Of a stretch of 55,804 nt of DNA, positions 36,436 to 46,034 are shown piece by piece. The DNA is from Chloroflexota bacterium. Lineage in GTDB: Bacteria; Chloroflexota; UBA6077; JACCZL01. Position 1 is the stretch's first letter. Every line of letters starts with the position of its first letter. The notes below the pieces were generated by a model. The model did no database searches and had not been told where the DNA came from. It saw only the letters and a program-made list of their open reading frames with translations. The DNA is taken from assembly GCA_030447245.1 (NCBI GenBank), contig JAUJPG010000035.1, positions 1-55,804 on the forward strand, in the 5' to 3' direction. A program made the translations under genes and the position numbers.

Positions 36436-37392
36436 TTGTGCCATACTTGGCTGCCGCGTGCCCAACTCCCAACGGAGGTCTATCTTGCGGAGCGTCCCAT
36501 CCCGACGAAAGCTGAAGTCGAGTCCTACCTAGTCGACCGGCGTAACTGGGGCCGCTGGGGTCCGAACGACCAGGTCGGCGCCGTCAACCTGATCACCGCG
36601 GAGAAGCGCGCGCGGGCGGCGGCGCTGGTACGCAGCGGGCGGGCATCCCGCTCAGCCGCGAGTTTCCGAAGACCCCGGGCCCCGAACAACCCCACCCCGG
36701 CCCAGCATTACATGGGCCTCCTCGACCGCGGCACCTGGCGCCGCCGCGATCGACTTCTACGGGATCTCCTACCACGGCCAGGCCTCGACGCATCTCGACT
36801 CGCTCTGCCACGTCTGGGACGAGCACGGCATGTGGAACGGTCGCCAGCCCGAGGCTGAGATCGGCTTCGACGGAGCGCGCTGGGGCGCGATCACCAACTG
36901 GTCGACCGGCATCATCACGCGCGGCGTGCTGCTGGATGTGCTGCGCTTCCGCGGCGAGCCCTTCGTGACGCAGGAGAGGCCGATCCACGGCTGGGGCTGG
37001 AGGACGTCGCCCAGGCGCAGGGTGTGACGCTCGGGCCGGGCGACGCCCTCGTCGTCTACGGCGGGCGCGAAGCGTGGGACCGCGTCAATCCGACCTGGGG
37101 CTCCCGGCACCTCGCGGCCCCCTGCATGCCTCCTGCCTGCCGTACATCCGTGACAGCGACGTCTCATTGCTGGTCTGGGACATGATGGACCACATGCCAA
37201 ACGGCTACGACATCCCGTGGTCGGTGCATGGCGTGATCTTCGCCTACGGCGTCGGTTTAGTCGACAACGCGCTGCTCGAGCCGTTGGCGGCGGCCTGCGC
37301 CGAGGAGGACGCTACGACTTCATGCTCCTGGTGTTGCCACTGGTCGTTGCCGGGCGGACGGGCTCGCCCTGAACCCCGTCGCGCTCTTCTAG
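36436..37392 (+). pseudogene. Cyclase-family (kynurenine formamidase-like) hydrolase, frameshifted
   Basis: Pieces of a PF04199-type metal-dependent hydrolase: VDRRNWGRWGPNDQVGAVNL, ITAEKRARAAALVRSGRA, IDFYGISYHGQASTHLDSLC (the metal-binding HLDSLCH region continues into VWDEHGMWNG), SCLPYIRDSDVSLLVWDMMD, PWSVHGVIFAYGVGLVDNAL, then a short PLNPVALF-type end at TAG 37390. Family members hydrolyse N-formylkynurenine, isatin and other cyclic or acyl amides. The start is uncertain, near 36436-36485. At least three indels. It lies on the same strand as the ferritin-like pair, 48 bp later. Confidence 0.75.
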
Positions 37393-37880
37393 GTTCGACT
37401 TTCGCCATTGTGCATCGGGAGCACCTGATTCAGAGTACGAGCAGCCGCGGATGTTGTTGGTACCGTGGCGTGCACGACGACTCAGGAAGTCGTCGGGTTT
37501 CCGCCCTCCTGCGCGCGGGACTCGTGGAATGATCGTACCTGCCAGCGTCCCGAAAAATGCCGGATGCCCGCCGGTCAGATAGTAACGAAGACGCCGCGCG
37601 CGCATATCGGGGTAGTTACTCGTGCGAGTACATAGAGCCGAGCCGAGCTGTTCAACTGGCACGATTGGTCGGCTACTCTGGGGATGCCCACCTGTGTGAG
37701 GTAAGGCGGGCAAACAGTAGCGGAGACGTCGACACGCCCGCCGCCCGCTGGCTATTGGCGCGGGTGCGTAGCGCCCTGTCGCGGGCGTCACTTCAGTCCT
37801 ATTAGAGGTGGATCAAGCCTTGCTGGCGGCAGGCGGTGCGGGCTGCGATGCCCTGCCCGGCGAGGGCGGGGCTGGCCTCG
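37393..37880. other. Gap without a recognisable gene
   Basis: Nearly 490 bp, locally less GC-rich than its surroundings. Short open frames on both strands show no family features. It may contain a gene ruined by the same base-level errors as its neighbours. Confidence 0.4.
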
Positions 37881-38596
37881 TCAGCCATCGTCGGTCAAGG
37901 GCACCGCGGACGCGGTACGCGCAGCGGAGGGTCCGGGCCCGTGGCAGGATCTTCCAGAACGGCGGCGAAGGCGCCACCGAAGGCGAAGCCGCCCTCATCC
38001 TGATCGGGATTGTCCTGCTGTAGATGACGGTTCCTCCAGCCTCGCCGCCGACCCGCTCGCGCACGAGCGCCTCCAGGTCTTCGGGGCGAGCATCTCGGCC
38101 AGCGCCCCTCCTGGTAGCGGCGCTCGGCGGGCGGGGCCTCTGACCGGCCGTCGCCCTCCCGCGCCCAGGCCCGGCCGCGCAGGATGATCCGGTCCCAACG
38201 CTCGCGGACGTCGGCATACCGCCAGACCTCGGGCGACAGCACGTTCGGGGCAGACCTGCTTGGCGAAGGTGATGCTTGTCTTCTCCAGCTCGCGGTCGGT
38301 GTGGTCGCCGCCGGGCCGCCACGTAGGTCTGGCCCTGGTGGTAGATCAGGACGAACTCGGCCTCACCACCGGTCTGGGTGCCGAGTACCTCGATCTCGTC
38401 CGCCATCGTCAGGCGGTCGACCGTCGCGGGAAACAGGATCGGCACTCGCGTTGGGGCCGGAACGCCGTGGTCGCGGAGCTCGTCGATGTGGCGCTGGACG
38501 GCCGCCTGGTCGCGACCGCGTAGCCAGCCATGAGCACCCGATGGGGGAGCAACGAGAACGTGTCGTGGGGCTCCCTGGAACCTGGAACGTGAACAT
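37881..38596 (-). pseudogene. DUF2848 family protein, frameshifted
   Basis: Pieces in different frames give DQAAVQRHIDELR, PILFPATVDRLTMADEIEVL, GTQTGGEAEFVLIYHQGQTY, LSPEVWRYADVRERWDRIIL, EDLEALVRERVGGEAGGTVI and TLRCAYRVR, in the order of DUF2848 proteins (about 230 residues, unknown function, often near amino-acid or aromatic catabolic genes). ATG 38596 has AAGGAGGG five to six bases upstream. The stop is probably TGA 37881. At least four indels. Confidence 0.75.
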
Positions 38597-39037
38597 CAGG
38601 ACCCTCCTTCGGAGGGGTGACCGCCTACCCCCAGTATACGGAAACCGCTGCCACCACTGACCGGGGCCTCTGTGTCCGTGACAGTGCGGGCCTCCGTGCC
38701 CACCGCGCACGCTCAGTATCTGCGCTTGTGGTCAGCCTTGCCGTCGCTGCCCACCCAGTCGCGTGTGCCCGTCCCGCCTGGTCCTCTCACCGTCGCACCG
38801 CGCGTACGCCATGGCCAGACCTTTCGCCACCTTGGAAATTGCCGAGGCTACCCTACCCACACGGCTGCAACAAAACCCAGTTGCCATGAATGCGTTGCCT
38901 GACTGCGGCCGACGTTTCTCTGTCCACCGCATGGGTACGCTCCCGCTCGGACCGCCCTACCCTGGTAGTGACCGAATTGGCATGGTACCGTGTGGCCGGG
39001 CGCTAAGCCGACCGACTCTCGCGGCACGGAGAACGAG
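38597..39037. other. Gap without a recognisable gene
   Basis: About 440 bp between divergent genes. No conserved frame or RNA gene is seen. Confidence 0.45.
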
Positions 39038-41283
39038 ATGCCCGCGGTGAACCGAGCTTCGGCGGTGTCGTCGGCCGAACGTACCGAGATTCGACACCGT
39101 GGTGGCCTGTGTCTGCGTGGGCTGCCCGACCAGGCGCCGAACATCGTGTTCATCCTGCTCGACGACGTTGGCTTTGCCCAACTGGGCTGCTACGGGTCCG
39201 ACATCGAGACCTGCAGATGGACCGGCCTGGCAGCGAACGGCCTTCGCTACACCAACTTCCACACGACGGCAATGTGCTCGCCCACCTGGGCCTGCCTGCT
39301 GACCGCCGCAACCATCACGCCGTTGTGGGAACGGTCGCCGAGTTCGCGACCGGCTATCCCGGCTACCAGGGCTACCTGACCAAACGAGCAGCGACGTTGG
39401 CGGAGCTGCTCGGCGAGCACGACTACAGCAGCTTCGCGGTCGGCAAGTGGCACCTGATGCCGCTGCGGGACGCCACCGCGGCCGGGCCGTTCGACTACTG
39501 GCCGCTCCAGCGCGGGTTCGACCATTGGTACGGGTTCCCCGGCGGCTTCACGGATCAATACCACCCTGAGCTGTATGAAGACAACCACGCCGTCGAGGCG
39601 CCGGAGCGATCGGACTACCACCTGACCGAGGATCTCGTGGACCGGGCGATCGCCTACGTGCGGGACGAGCAAAGCGTCGCTCCGGATCGGCCGTTCTTCC
39701 TGTACCTCGCCTTCGGCGCCTGCCACTGGCCGCACCAGGTTCCGAAGCCGTACGTCGACAAGTATCGCGGGCGGTATGACCGGGGCTGGGACGTGGCGCG
39801 CCGGGAGTGGCTGGCTCGGCAGAAGCAGCATGGTATCGTCCCGCCGGACACGGAACTGGCGCCCGGTGACCCCGGCGTGCCTGCCTGGGAGGAGCTGACG
39901 CCGGACGAAAAGCGACTGGCCGCCCGCCACATGGAGGTCTACGCCGGCTTCCTCGATCACACCGACGTCCAGATCGGCCGCCTGGTTGCCTATCTCGAAG
40001 AGATCGACCAGCTTGACAACACGCTGCTCGTGCTGCTGTCCGACAATGGAGCCAGCGATGAGGGTGGCCGGCTCGGGTGCGTCAACGTCTACAAGCCCCA
40101 TTCGGCTGGGATCCCGGAGCCGACGGAGGTGGGCCTCGCGGCCCTGGACCGACTCGGCGATGAGACCACCAATCCCCACTATCCGCGGGGGTGGGCTCAG
40201 GCCGCGAACACGCCGCTGAAGTGGTACAAGAAGGACGTCCACGGCGGCGGCATCCGCGACCCCCTGATTGTCCACTGGCCCGCGCGGATCACGGAGCGCG
40301 GGGGGCTCCGGACTCAGTACCACCACGTCGTCGACGTCGTGCCGACGGTGCTGGAGCTGCTCGGGGTCGAGGCGCCAACCGTCTATCGAGACGTCCCGCA
40401 GCTCCCGATTCACGGCACGAGCCTGGCCTACACGTTCGGCGCGCCGGACGCGCCGACCCGCAAGCAGACCCAGTACTACGAGATGCTGGGAGATCGCGGC
40501 ATCTGGCACCGCGGCTGGAAGGCGGTCGTGCGGCACACAACCGGCACGGAATTCGAGCAGGATCGCTGGGAGCTGTACCACCTGGACGCCGACTACGCCG
40601 AGGCCCACGACCTGGCCGAGCAGCACCCCGACAAGCTGCGCGAGATGATCGAGCGCTGGTGGGTTGAGGCGGGCGTGCACGGGGTTCTGCCGCTGGACGA
40701 TCGGGGGGCCGAGCGCGTCGTCACCGACGGACTGGGGCAGTCCCGCACGGTCTACACCTACTACCCCGGGATGGCGCGAACCGAGCGCTGGAACACCCCG
40801 AACGTGGCCAACCGCTCCTACCGCGTGACGGCCGAGGTGGTCGTCCCGACCGAGGGAGCCGAGGGCGTGCTGCTGGCGGCCGGCGGCCGCTTCGGTGGGC
40901 ACGCCCTCTTCGTCAAAGACGGGCGTCTCGTCTACAAGTACAACTTCGGCGACGACCGCTACGTGATCGAATCAGATCGGCCGATCCGGCCGGGTCGCCG
41001 CAGGCTGTGCTTTGAGTTCAGCAAGACCGGTCAGCTCCGCGGACGGGGCGCGCTGCTCGTCGACGACGCTCCGGTGGGCGAAGGTGAGCTGCCCCGCACC
41101 TGGCCGACCGACCCGTCCAGGGCTGCGCTGCGCTGCGGGCGCGATGGTGGCTCGCCGGTGAGCGAGGCGTACGCCTGCCCGTTCGCGTTCACCGGTCTGA
41201 TCCGACGCGTCGTCGTCGAGTTGGGTGATGACCAGCAGCGCGACGCGGCGAGCGAGCTTCGGGCCGCGTTGGCCGAGGACTGA
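39038..41283 (+). pseudogene. Arylsulfatase-type sulfatase; one frameshift and Arg-to-Trp in the active-site motif
   Basis: Type I sulfatases use a formylglycine made from Cys in C-x-P-x-R. Here the N-terminal frame from ATG 39038 has APNIVFILLDDVGFAQLGCYG (metal Asp pair) and CSPTWACLLT, Cys80 with Trp84 in place of the essential Arg (TGG at 39287-39289; CGG would restore it). One base is missing near 39304: adding a G gives TGRNHHAVVGTVAEF and joins the frame that runs open to 41283. Downstream motifs are intact: FAVGKWHLMP, LLSDNGASDEGG, FLYLAFGACHWPHQVPKPY. Full length is about 748 residues. tctB follows in the same direction. Confidence 0.85.
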
Positions 41284-41398
41284 ACCTCGCGCCCGCCAAT
41301 CGCTCGGGTGCGGAGCCACCCGCCGTGGGCGGACCGGCAGAGTCGGGCCGCCCTGGCCACCGGACCGTGGAACAGGCATACTGGACGTCTCCAAGCAG

Positions 41399-41902
41399 AT
41401 GGGCGTGAGGATGGCCGCAGGACAGTCGCCGCCCGAGCGGACAAAGCGCCGATCGCGATGGTCGTGGCCCCTGCTTGCGCCGCTGGCGTTCCTGCTCATT
41501 GGGCTGGGATACACCGCGCAGGCTCTCGGCCTGCCGTTGCAGACGGCGCTCGGTCCCGGAGCGGGTTTCGTGCCGATCCTGATCGGGGTGCTCATCATCG
41601 GCAGCGCCGCCTGGGCCCTCGTGAGTAGGGCTGCGGGCGTACCACCTGGGACCCGCTTCGAGCTCGGGGAGGAAGCCTGGCGCGTGGTCGTCCTGCTGGC
41701 GCTGCTCTTCGGGTACGTCGTGCTGCTGGTACCAGTCGGCCACCTCATCGCGGCCACCTTCCTGGGAGGCGGGTCCTTGTGGATACTGGGCCGGCGGCCC
41801 TGGTGGACCGCGGCCGGCCTGGGCATCGGGCTCAGTATCGGCTCATGGGTGCTGTTCGACCTGGTGCTGGGCCTGCCGCTACCTGCCGGGCCCGGATGGT
41901 GA
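41399..41902 (+). CDS. tctB: Tripartite tricarboxylate transporter, small membrane subunit (TctB family)
   Basis: A 167-residue protein with about four membrane helices (LLAPLAFLLIGLGYTAQALG, GAGFVPILIGVLIIGSAAWA, VVVLLALLFGYVVLLVP, GLGIGLSIGSWVLFDLVLGL), the layout of TctB/DUF1468 subunits. It pairs with TctA in a secondary transporter driven by an ion gradient. The start is uncertain: ATG 41399 or ATG 41411, neither with a strong ribosome site. tctA begins 36 bp downstream. Confidence 0.82.
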   Translation: MGVRMAAGQSPPERTKRRSRWSWPLLAPLAFLLIGLGYTAQALGLPLQTALGPGAGFVPILIGVLIIGSAAWALVSRAAGVPPGTRFELGEEAWRVVVLLALLFGYVVLLVPVGHLIAATFLGGGSLWILGRRPWWTAAGLGIGLSIGSWVLFDLVLGLPLPAGPGW

Positions 41903-41938
41903 TGCCCGTGCGCCGGAACGACGATGGCGGAGGGAGCG

Positions 41939-43480
41939 ATGGACCCGCTCGCTAATCTCGCGCTGGGCTTCTCGGTGCTCCTTGCGCCCGAGAACCTCCT
42001 CGCTGCGCTCATCGGCGTCGTGCTCGGCAGCGTCGTCGGGGTGCTCCCCGGGCTCGGCCCGATCGGGGCCATGGCCGTCCTGCTCCCCATCTCGTTTACC
42101 CTGGGACCGACCAGCGCCGTCATCCTGCTGGCGGGCATCTACTACGGGGCGATGTACGGCGGGTCGACGACGTCGATCTTGCTCAACCTGCCCGGCGAGG
42201 CCACCTCGGTGGTGACCGCGATCGACGGCTACCAGATGACCAAGAAGGGCCGCGCCGGTGCGGCCCTGACGGTCTCGGCAGTCGGGTCGTTCGTGGCCGG
42301 GACGGTGGCCGTCGTGGCTCTGATGTTCTTCGCGCCGGCCCTGGGCGGCTTCGCGCTGAACTTCGGTCCGCCGGAGTACTTCGCCCTGGCGGTGTTCAGC
42401 CTCCTGGTCCTCTCGCGCCTCTCAGGTGACCCGCTGCCGCTGGCCCTGATGCTAATCGGCCTCGGGCTCGCCCTGGCGACGGTGGGGCAAGATCTCGTGA
42501 CCGGGACGACGCGCTTCACCTTCGGCCAGATGCAGCTCCTGCAAGGGATCCAGCTGCCGGCGGTGGCGGTCGGGCTGTTCGGCATCGCCGAGGTCCTGGC
42601 GGTCGCCGAGCAGCGCGGGGGCCTGCCTTCGGTGATCCCGGTTAAGCTGCGCGAGCTGCTGCCCACGGCGCAGGAGTGGAAGCTGTCGTGGCCGCCGATC
42701 CTTCGCGCCACCGCCCTCGGCTTCCCGTTCGGCCTGATTCCGGGTCCGTGCGCAGTGATCTCCACGTTCGCGTCGTACGAGCTGGAGAAGCGGCTGGCGC
42801 CACCCGACCGCCGGGGTGAGTTCGGCAAGGGAGCGATCGAAGGCGTGGCCGGCCCGGAGGCGGCCAACAACGCCGCGGCCGGGGGCGCACTGGTCCCGTT
42901 GCTCGCTCTGGGCATCCCGTTCGCGGCGCCGACGTCGATGCTGCTTGGTGGTTTCACCATTCACAGGATCACACCCGGCCTGCTGATGATGACGCAGCAT
43001 CCCGAGGTCTTCTGGGGGCTGATCGCCAGCATGTACCTCGGCAACGTGATGCTCCTGATCCTGAACCTCCCACTCCTCCCACTCATCGGGCTCTTCACGA
43101 GCATCCTGCGCCTGCCGAAGGACGTCTTGCTGGTGCTGATCCTGGTCGTCTCGATCGTCGGGACGTACAGCATCAACAATAGCGTCTTCGACCTGATCGT
43201 GATGATCGCCGCCGGCGTCATCGGCTACGTACTGCGGAAGTTCGGCCTCAACCCGACGCTGCTGATCCTGCCGCTGGTGATCGGCGAGATCCTCGAGAGC
43301 TCCTTGTTGCAGACGATCATTCTGGCCCGCGGCGAGCCGGCGTACCTGCTCGAGCGGCCGATCGCCCTCGCGCTCCTGGTGCTCGGCGCCGTGGTGACCG
43401 TTCTGCCAGCGCTCCTGGCCGCGCTCAAGCTGCGCACTCCGGCTGGCCTGAGCGCGGCCGAGCGGGCCGGTCAGATCTGA
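41939..43480 (+). CDS. tctA: Tripartite tricarboxylate transporter permease TctA
   Basis: The large membrane subunit, 513 residues and about 12 helices. Family signatures are GSVVGVLPGLGPIGAMAVLL, GIYYGAMYGGSTTSILLNLP, GTTRFTFG, GPEAANNAAAGGALVPLLAL and the long hydrophobic C-terminus. The ATG at 41939 is preferred over 41924 because GGAGGG precedes it. It is co-directional with tctB. Substrates of the family include citrate, tartrate and aromatic acids such as terephthalate; here it is unknown. Confidence 0.94.
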   Translation: MDPLANLALGFSVLLAPENLLAALIGVVLGSVVGVLPGLGPIGAMAVLLPISFTLGPTSAVILLAGIYYGAMYGGSTTSILLNLPGEATSVVTAIDGYQMTKKGRAGAALTVSAVGSFVAGTVAVVALMFFAPALGGFALNFGPPEYFALAVFSLLVLSRLSGDPLPLALMLIGLGLALATVGQDLVTGTTRFTFGQMQLLQGIQLPAVAVGLFGIAEVLAVAEQRGGLPSVIPVKLRELLPTAQEWKLSWPPILRATALGFPFGLIPGPCAVISTFASYELEKRLAPPDRRGEFGKGAIEGVAGPEAANNAAAGGALVPLLALGIPFAAPTSMLLGGFTIHRITPGLLMMTQHPEVFWGLIASMYLGNVMLLILNLPLLPLIGLFTSILRLPKDVLLVLILVVSIVGTYSINNSVFDLIVMIAAGVIGYVLRKFGLNPTLLILPLVIGEILESSLLQTIILARGEPAYLLERPIALALLVLGAVVTVLPALLAALKLRTPAGLSAAERAGQI

Positions 43481-43565
43481 TTGAGGGCCTCGGCCCGGCC
43501 GAAGGACGCAGCTCGGCGTACTGGTGGGGTCAGCCGACCGCGTGGCACGCCGGCGAGCGTGAGGA

Positions 43566-44546
43566 CTACTGGCCCTGGCCCTGGCCCTTCCAGTTGAGCC
43601 GCTCCGCGGCCTCCTTGTACACCTTGAAGTCCTCTTCCAGCTTCCTGGCAAGGTCGGGGCCGCTCACGTACCGGACCCGGATCTTGGTCTTCGCGGCGTG
43701 CTCCTGGAACTGTGGGGCTTCCATGGCCACTTTGAAGCTGTCGTGCAGCTTTTGCACGACGTCCTGCGGAGTGCCCTTCGGGGCGATCAGGAACTCGTAG
43801 GGGATCTGCGGGATGTCGTAGCCCTGCTCCTTGAACGTCGGCACGTCGACGCCCTCCAGCCGCTCGTTGCCGAAAACGCCGATGATGCGGGCCTTGCCCG
43901 CCTCGACCTGCGGGAGGACGATCGTCGGCTGGGCGACGATCGAGTCGATCGTCCCACCCAGCAGCGCCGGGACGTTCTGTCCCGCCGCGAACGGGATGAT
44001 CGAATAGCGGATCCCCGCCAGCTCCTGCAGCAGCTCAAGCTCAAGGTGCAGGACGGTGAAACGCTCCGACATGCCGACGCGCAGCGTATCCGGCTGCGCT
44101 CTGGCCGACGCGACGAAGTCCGACACCGATCGCCAGGGGGATTCGCTCCGCACGGCGAGGACCATTGGCGCCTCGGTGACCTGCAGGATCGGCGTCACGT
44201 CCTGCGGCCCTTTGTACGGCAGGTCGTTGACGACCGGCTGGAGGGTCACCATCGCCACGGCGGACATCCCGATGGTGTACCCGTCCGCCTTGGCCTGGAG
44301 GACTTCGGCGTTGCCGACCGACCCGCCGCCACCGGGGCGATTCACGACGACGACTTCCTGGCCGAGCCCCTTTTTGGCCTCTTCGGCCACCATCCGGAAA
44401 TTGACGTCCGGCGCTGATCCGGCCGGAAGCGGGATGATCAGCGTGATCGGCTTGTCAGGATACGTGCCCCCGCGTCGACAGCCGAGCATGGCCGCGATCG
44501 CCAGCACGATGAGCGCGAGCAGTGCGTGACGGGCGAACTTCGACAT
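43566..44546 (-). CDS. tctC: Tripartite tricarboxylate transporter substrate-binding lipoprotein (TctC/Bug family)
   Basis: A 326-residue periplasmic binding protein. The signal peptide ends in a lipobox (IAAMLGC at about 17-23). The Bug pattern follows: YPDKPITLIIPLPAGSAPDV, VVVVNRPGGGGSVGNAEV, LPYKGPQDVTPILQV, FKVAMEAPQFQEH. GGGGGA lies upstream of ATG 44546. It faces tctA (convergent, 85 bp apart) and does not share an operon with it, so ligand binding and permease are transcribed separately. Confidence 0.93.
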   Translation of the reverse strand: MSKFARHALLALIVLAIAAMLGCRRGGTYPDKPITLIIPLPAGSAPDVNFRMVAEEAKKGLGQEVVVVNRPGGGGSVGNAEVLQAKADGYTIGMSAVAMVTLQPVVNDLPYKGPQDVTPILQVTEAPMVLAVRSESPWRSVSDFVASARAQPDTLRVGMSERFTVLHLELELLQELAGIRYSIIPFAAGQNVPALLGGTIDSIVAQPTIVLPQVEAGKARIIGVFGNERLEGVDVPTFKEQGYDIPQIPYEFLIAPKGTPQDVVQKLHDSFKVAMEAPQFQEHAAKTKIRVRYVSGPDLARKLEEDFKVYKEAAERLNWKGQGQGQ

Positions 44547-44922
44547 GCGACATCCCCCTACCGCGTCTCACCCAGTATACCCGCAAGGCTATCGCCTGAC
44601 GCGGCCCTCGCTCCCGGGCTCGCGCAAACTCCATGGCCCGAGCGGTTGCCCATGCGGCTCGCCAGGTTTCCGACGAGCACTCCCCGCGCTCGGCTGACGC
44701 GGCAACACGACGATCAGGACGCCGGATCTGGACGCCCTGGCCGCGCGGGGTGCACGGCCGTCGAGCGAACTGCACCGCCCCAAGCGGTTACGTTGCAGCG
44801 AGCTGGGGAGTTGGCGCGAGGGCGCGGCCCGCTGACGTGGGCCGCCGGAAAAAGCGCCAGCCCGCGCGGCGGTCTGTCACCGCGGCTACCATGAGGGTGG
44901 AAGCACCGCGGCTGGGGCGGCG
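44547..44922. other. Intergenic region without a recognisable gene
   Basis: About 375 bp between divergent tctC and the small membrane gene. No domain-bearing frame is found. Confidence 0.5.
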
Positions 44923-45108
44923 ATGACTCGATGGGTCGCAACACTGTTCGATCGCTGGTGCAGCCTGGTGGCGTGGGCCGGCGCGCTCGGCGCGTGCGTC
45001 TGGGGCGTCTGGCTGGTTGGCAGGGCTGATCCCGCGGGGTTTACGCTGCTGTTCCTCGGATCTGTCATGCTGGTACTGCTGGTGGGCTACCGCCGACAGA
45101 AGACGTAG
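44923..45108 (+). CDS. Small two-helix membrane protein
   Basis: A 61-residue protein with two hydrophobic segments (LVAWAGALGACVWGVWLVG and TLLFLGSVMLVLLVGY) and a basic tail YRRQKT. The family is unknown. A weak ribosome site (GGGGCGGCG) precedes ATG 44923. The frame could be chance, but the hydrophobic pattern and charge placement favour a real gene. Confidence 0.5.
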   Translation: MTRWVATLFDRWCSLVAWAGALGACVWGVWLVGRADPAGFTLLFLGSVMLVLLVGYRRQKT

Positions 45109-45402
45109 GCTGCTCGCCAGCAGGCGCCGATTGGTAGTGCCAGGCTTGATGTGGTCGTCGGCATACGCGCCGACCGCTTCGAGCTGCTGCGCATCCCACC
45201 TCCTTGTGTGTGATCCCGGGGTGTGTCATTCCCGGGGGCGCGCCGAGTGCTCCTCTGGCCACCGATACCGGGGTTCGCCAGGATGCCGCTACCACGATGT
45301 AAGAGAATCCGTCTGGACGGTGTTCCACCTGCTGACCGGCGCGTCCAGATCGGTTGTGCCGGCAGTGCCGTCCCGGGGGTCCCGTATGCTGAACCTGCTG
45401 CG
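45109..45402. other. Intergenic region with a short relic of an M20-like gene start
   Basis: Around 45150-45195 the minus strand resembles the 5' end of the M20 peptidase gene near 34320: QQLEAVGAYADDH against QQLEAVGAYVEDH, with about 42 similar bases. No complete second gene follows. The promoter of the sigma-factor gene should lie in the rest. Confidence 0.45.
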
Positions 45403-46023
45403 ATGCTGAGCGTGGTCCAACCGGCGCATCCGGGGGCCGCGGCGATCGATCGGTTCGACGAGCTGTTTCGGCGGTTGTACCCGCCGTTGTTCGGCCTGGC
45501 GTACCGGCTGCTCGGCGACCGCGGCGCAGCCGAGGATGTTCTCCAGGACACGTTTCTCAAGCTGGCCGACCACCCGGTCCTAGCACGGCCCGACGACGAG
45601 GTGGCGGCGTGGCTCCGCCGGGTCTGCCTGAATCTCGGCGCCAATCGCCTCCGCGACGAGCGACGAATACGCGAGCGCTTTGAGCGCGCCGGTCGATTGG
45701 ACTCCGCGGAGTCCCCGATCAACGAGGCTCCGGCCGGTGCCGTCTTGCGCTCCGAGGAGCGTGCCGAGGTCCGTCGCGCCCTGGCCGGCCTGCCCGAGCG
45801 CCAGCGTGACTGCCTGCTCCTTCGCCACTCTGGCTACGCCTACACCGAGATTGCCCAGACCCTTGGCGTCGCCATCGGCTCGGTCGGCGTCCTGCTGGCC
45901 CGTGCCGAGCGCGCGTTCCGGGTGGCCTACCGCGCGCAGGACGGCGCCGGGCATCACGACACGGATCATCCCGACGCCGAGCGCCACTACGCCGGGCACA
46001 GCGACGCCGGGCACCACGAATAG
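45403..46023 (+). CDS. ECF-subfamily RNA polymerase sigma factor with His-rich tail
   Basis: A 206-residue sigma-70 family protein with region 2 (FDELFRRLYPPLFGLAYRLL, then GAAEDVLQDTFLKLADH) and region 4 (LAGLPERQRDCLLLRHSGYA, YTEIAQTLGVAIGSVGVLLA). The last 24 residues hold seven His and several Asp (GHHDTDHPDAERHYAGHSDA), unusual for the family and suggestive of metal binding. No good ribosome site precedes ATG 45403, so the start is uncertain. The next gene, 11 bp on, is its zinc anti-sigma factor; an ABC exporter follows. Confidence 0.88.
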   Translation: MLSVVQPAHPGAAAIDRFDELFRRLYPPLFGLAYRLLGDRGAAEDVLQDTFLKLADHPVLARPDDEVAAWLRRVCLNLGANRLRDERRIRERFERAGRLDSAESPINEAPAGAVLRSEERAEVRRALAGLPERQRDCLLLRHSGYAYTEIAQTLGVAIGSVGVLLARAERAFRVAYRAQDGAGHHDTDHPDAERHYAGHSDAGHHE

Positions 46024-46034
46024 GAGCGTCGACC

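Noticed and set aside
39247..40902. A 551-codon minus-strand frame over the sulfatase
   Set aside because: Antisense to the intact part of the sulfatase gene; no recognisable domain.
42452..43651. A 399-codon minus-strand frame over tctA
   Set aside because: Antisense to the conserved permease; Gln/Arg-rich reading typical of reversed hydrophobic codons.
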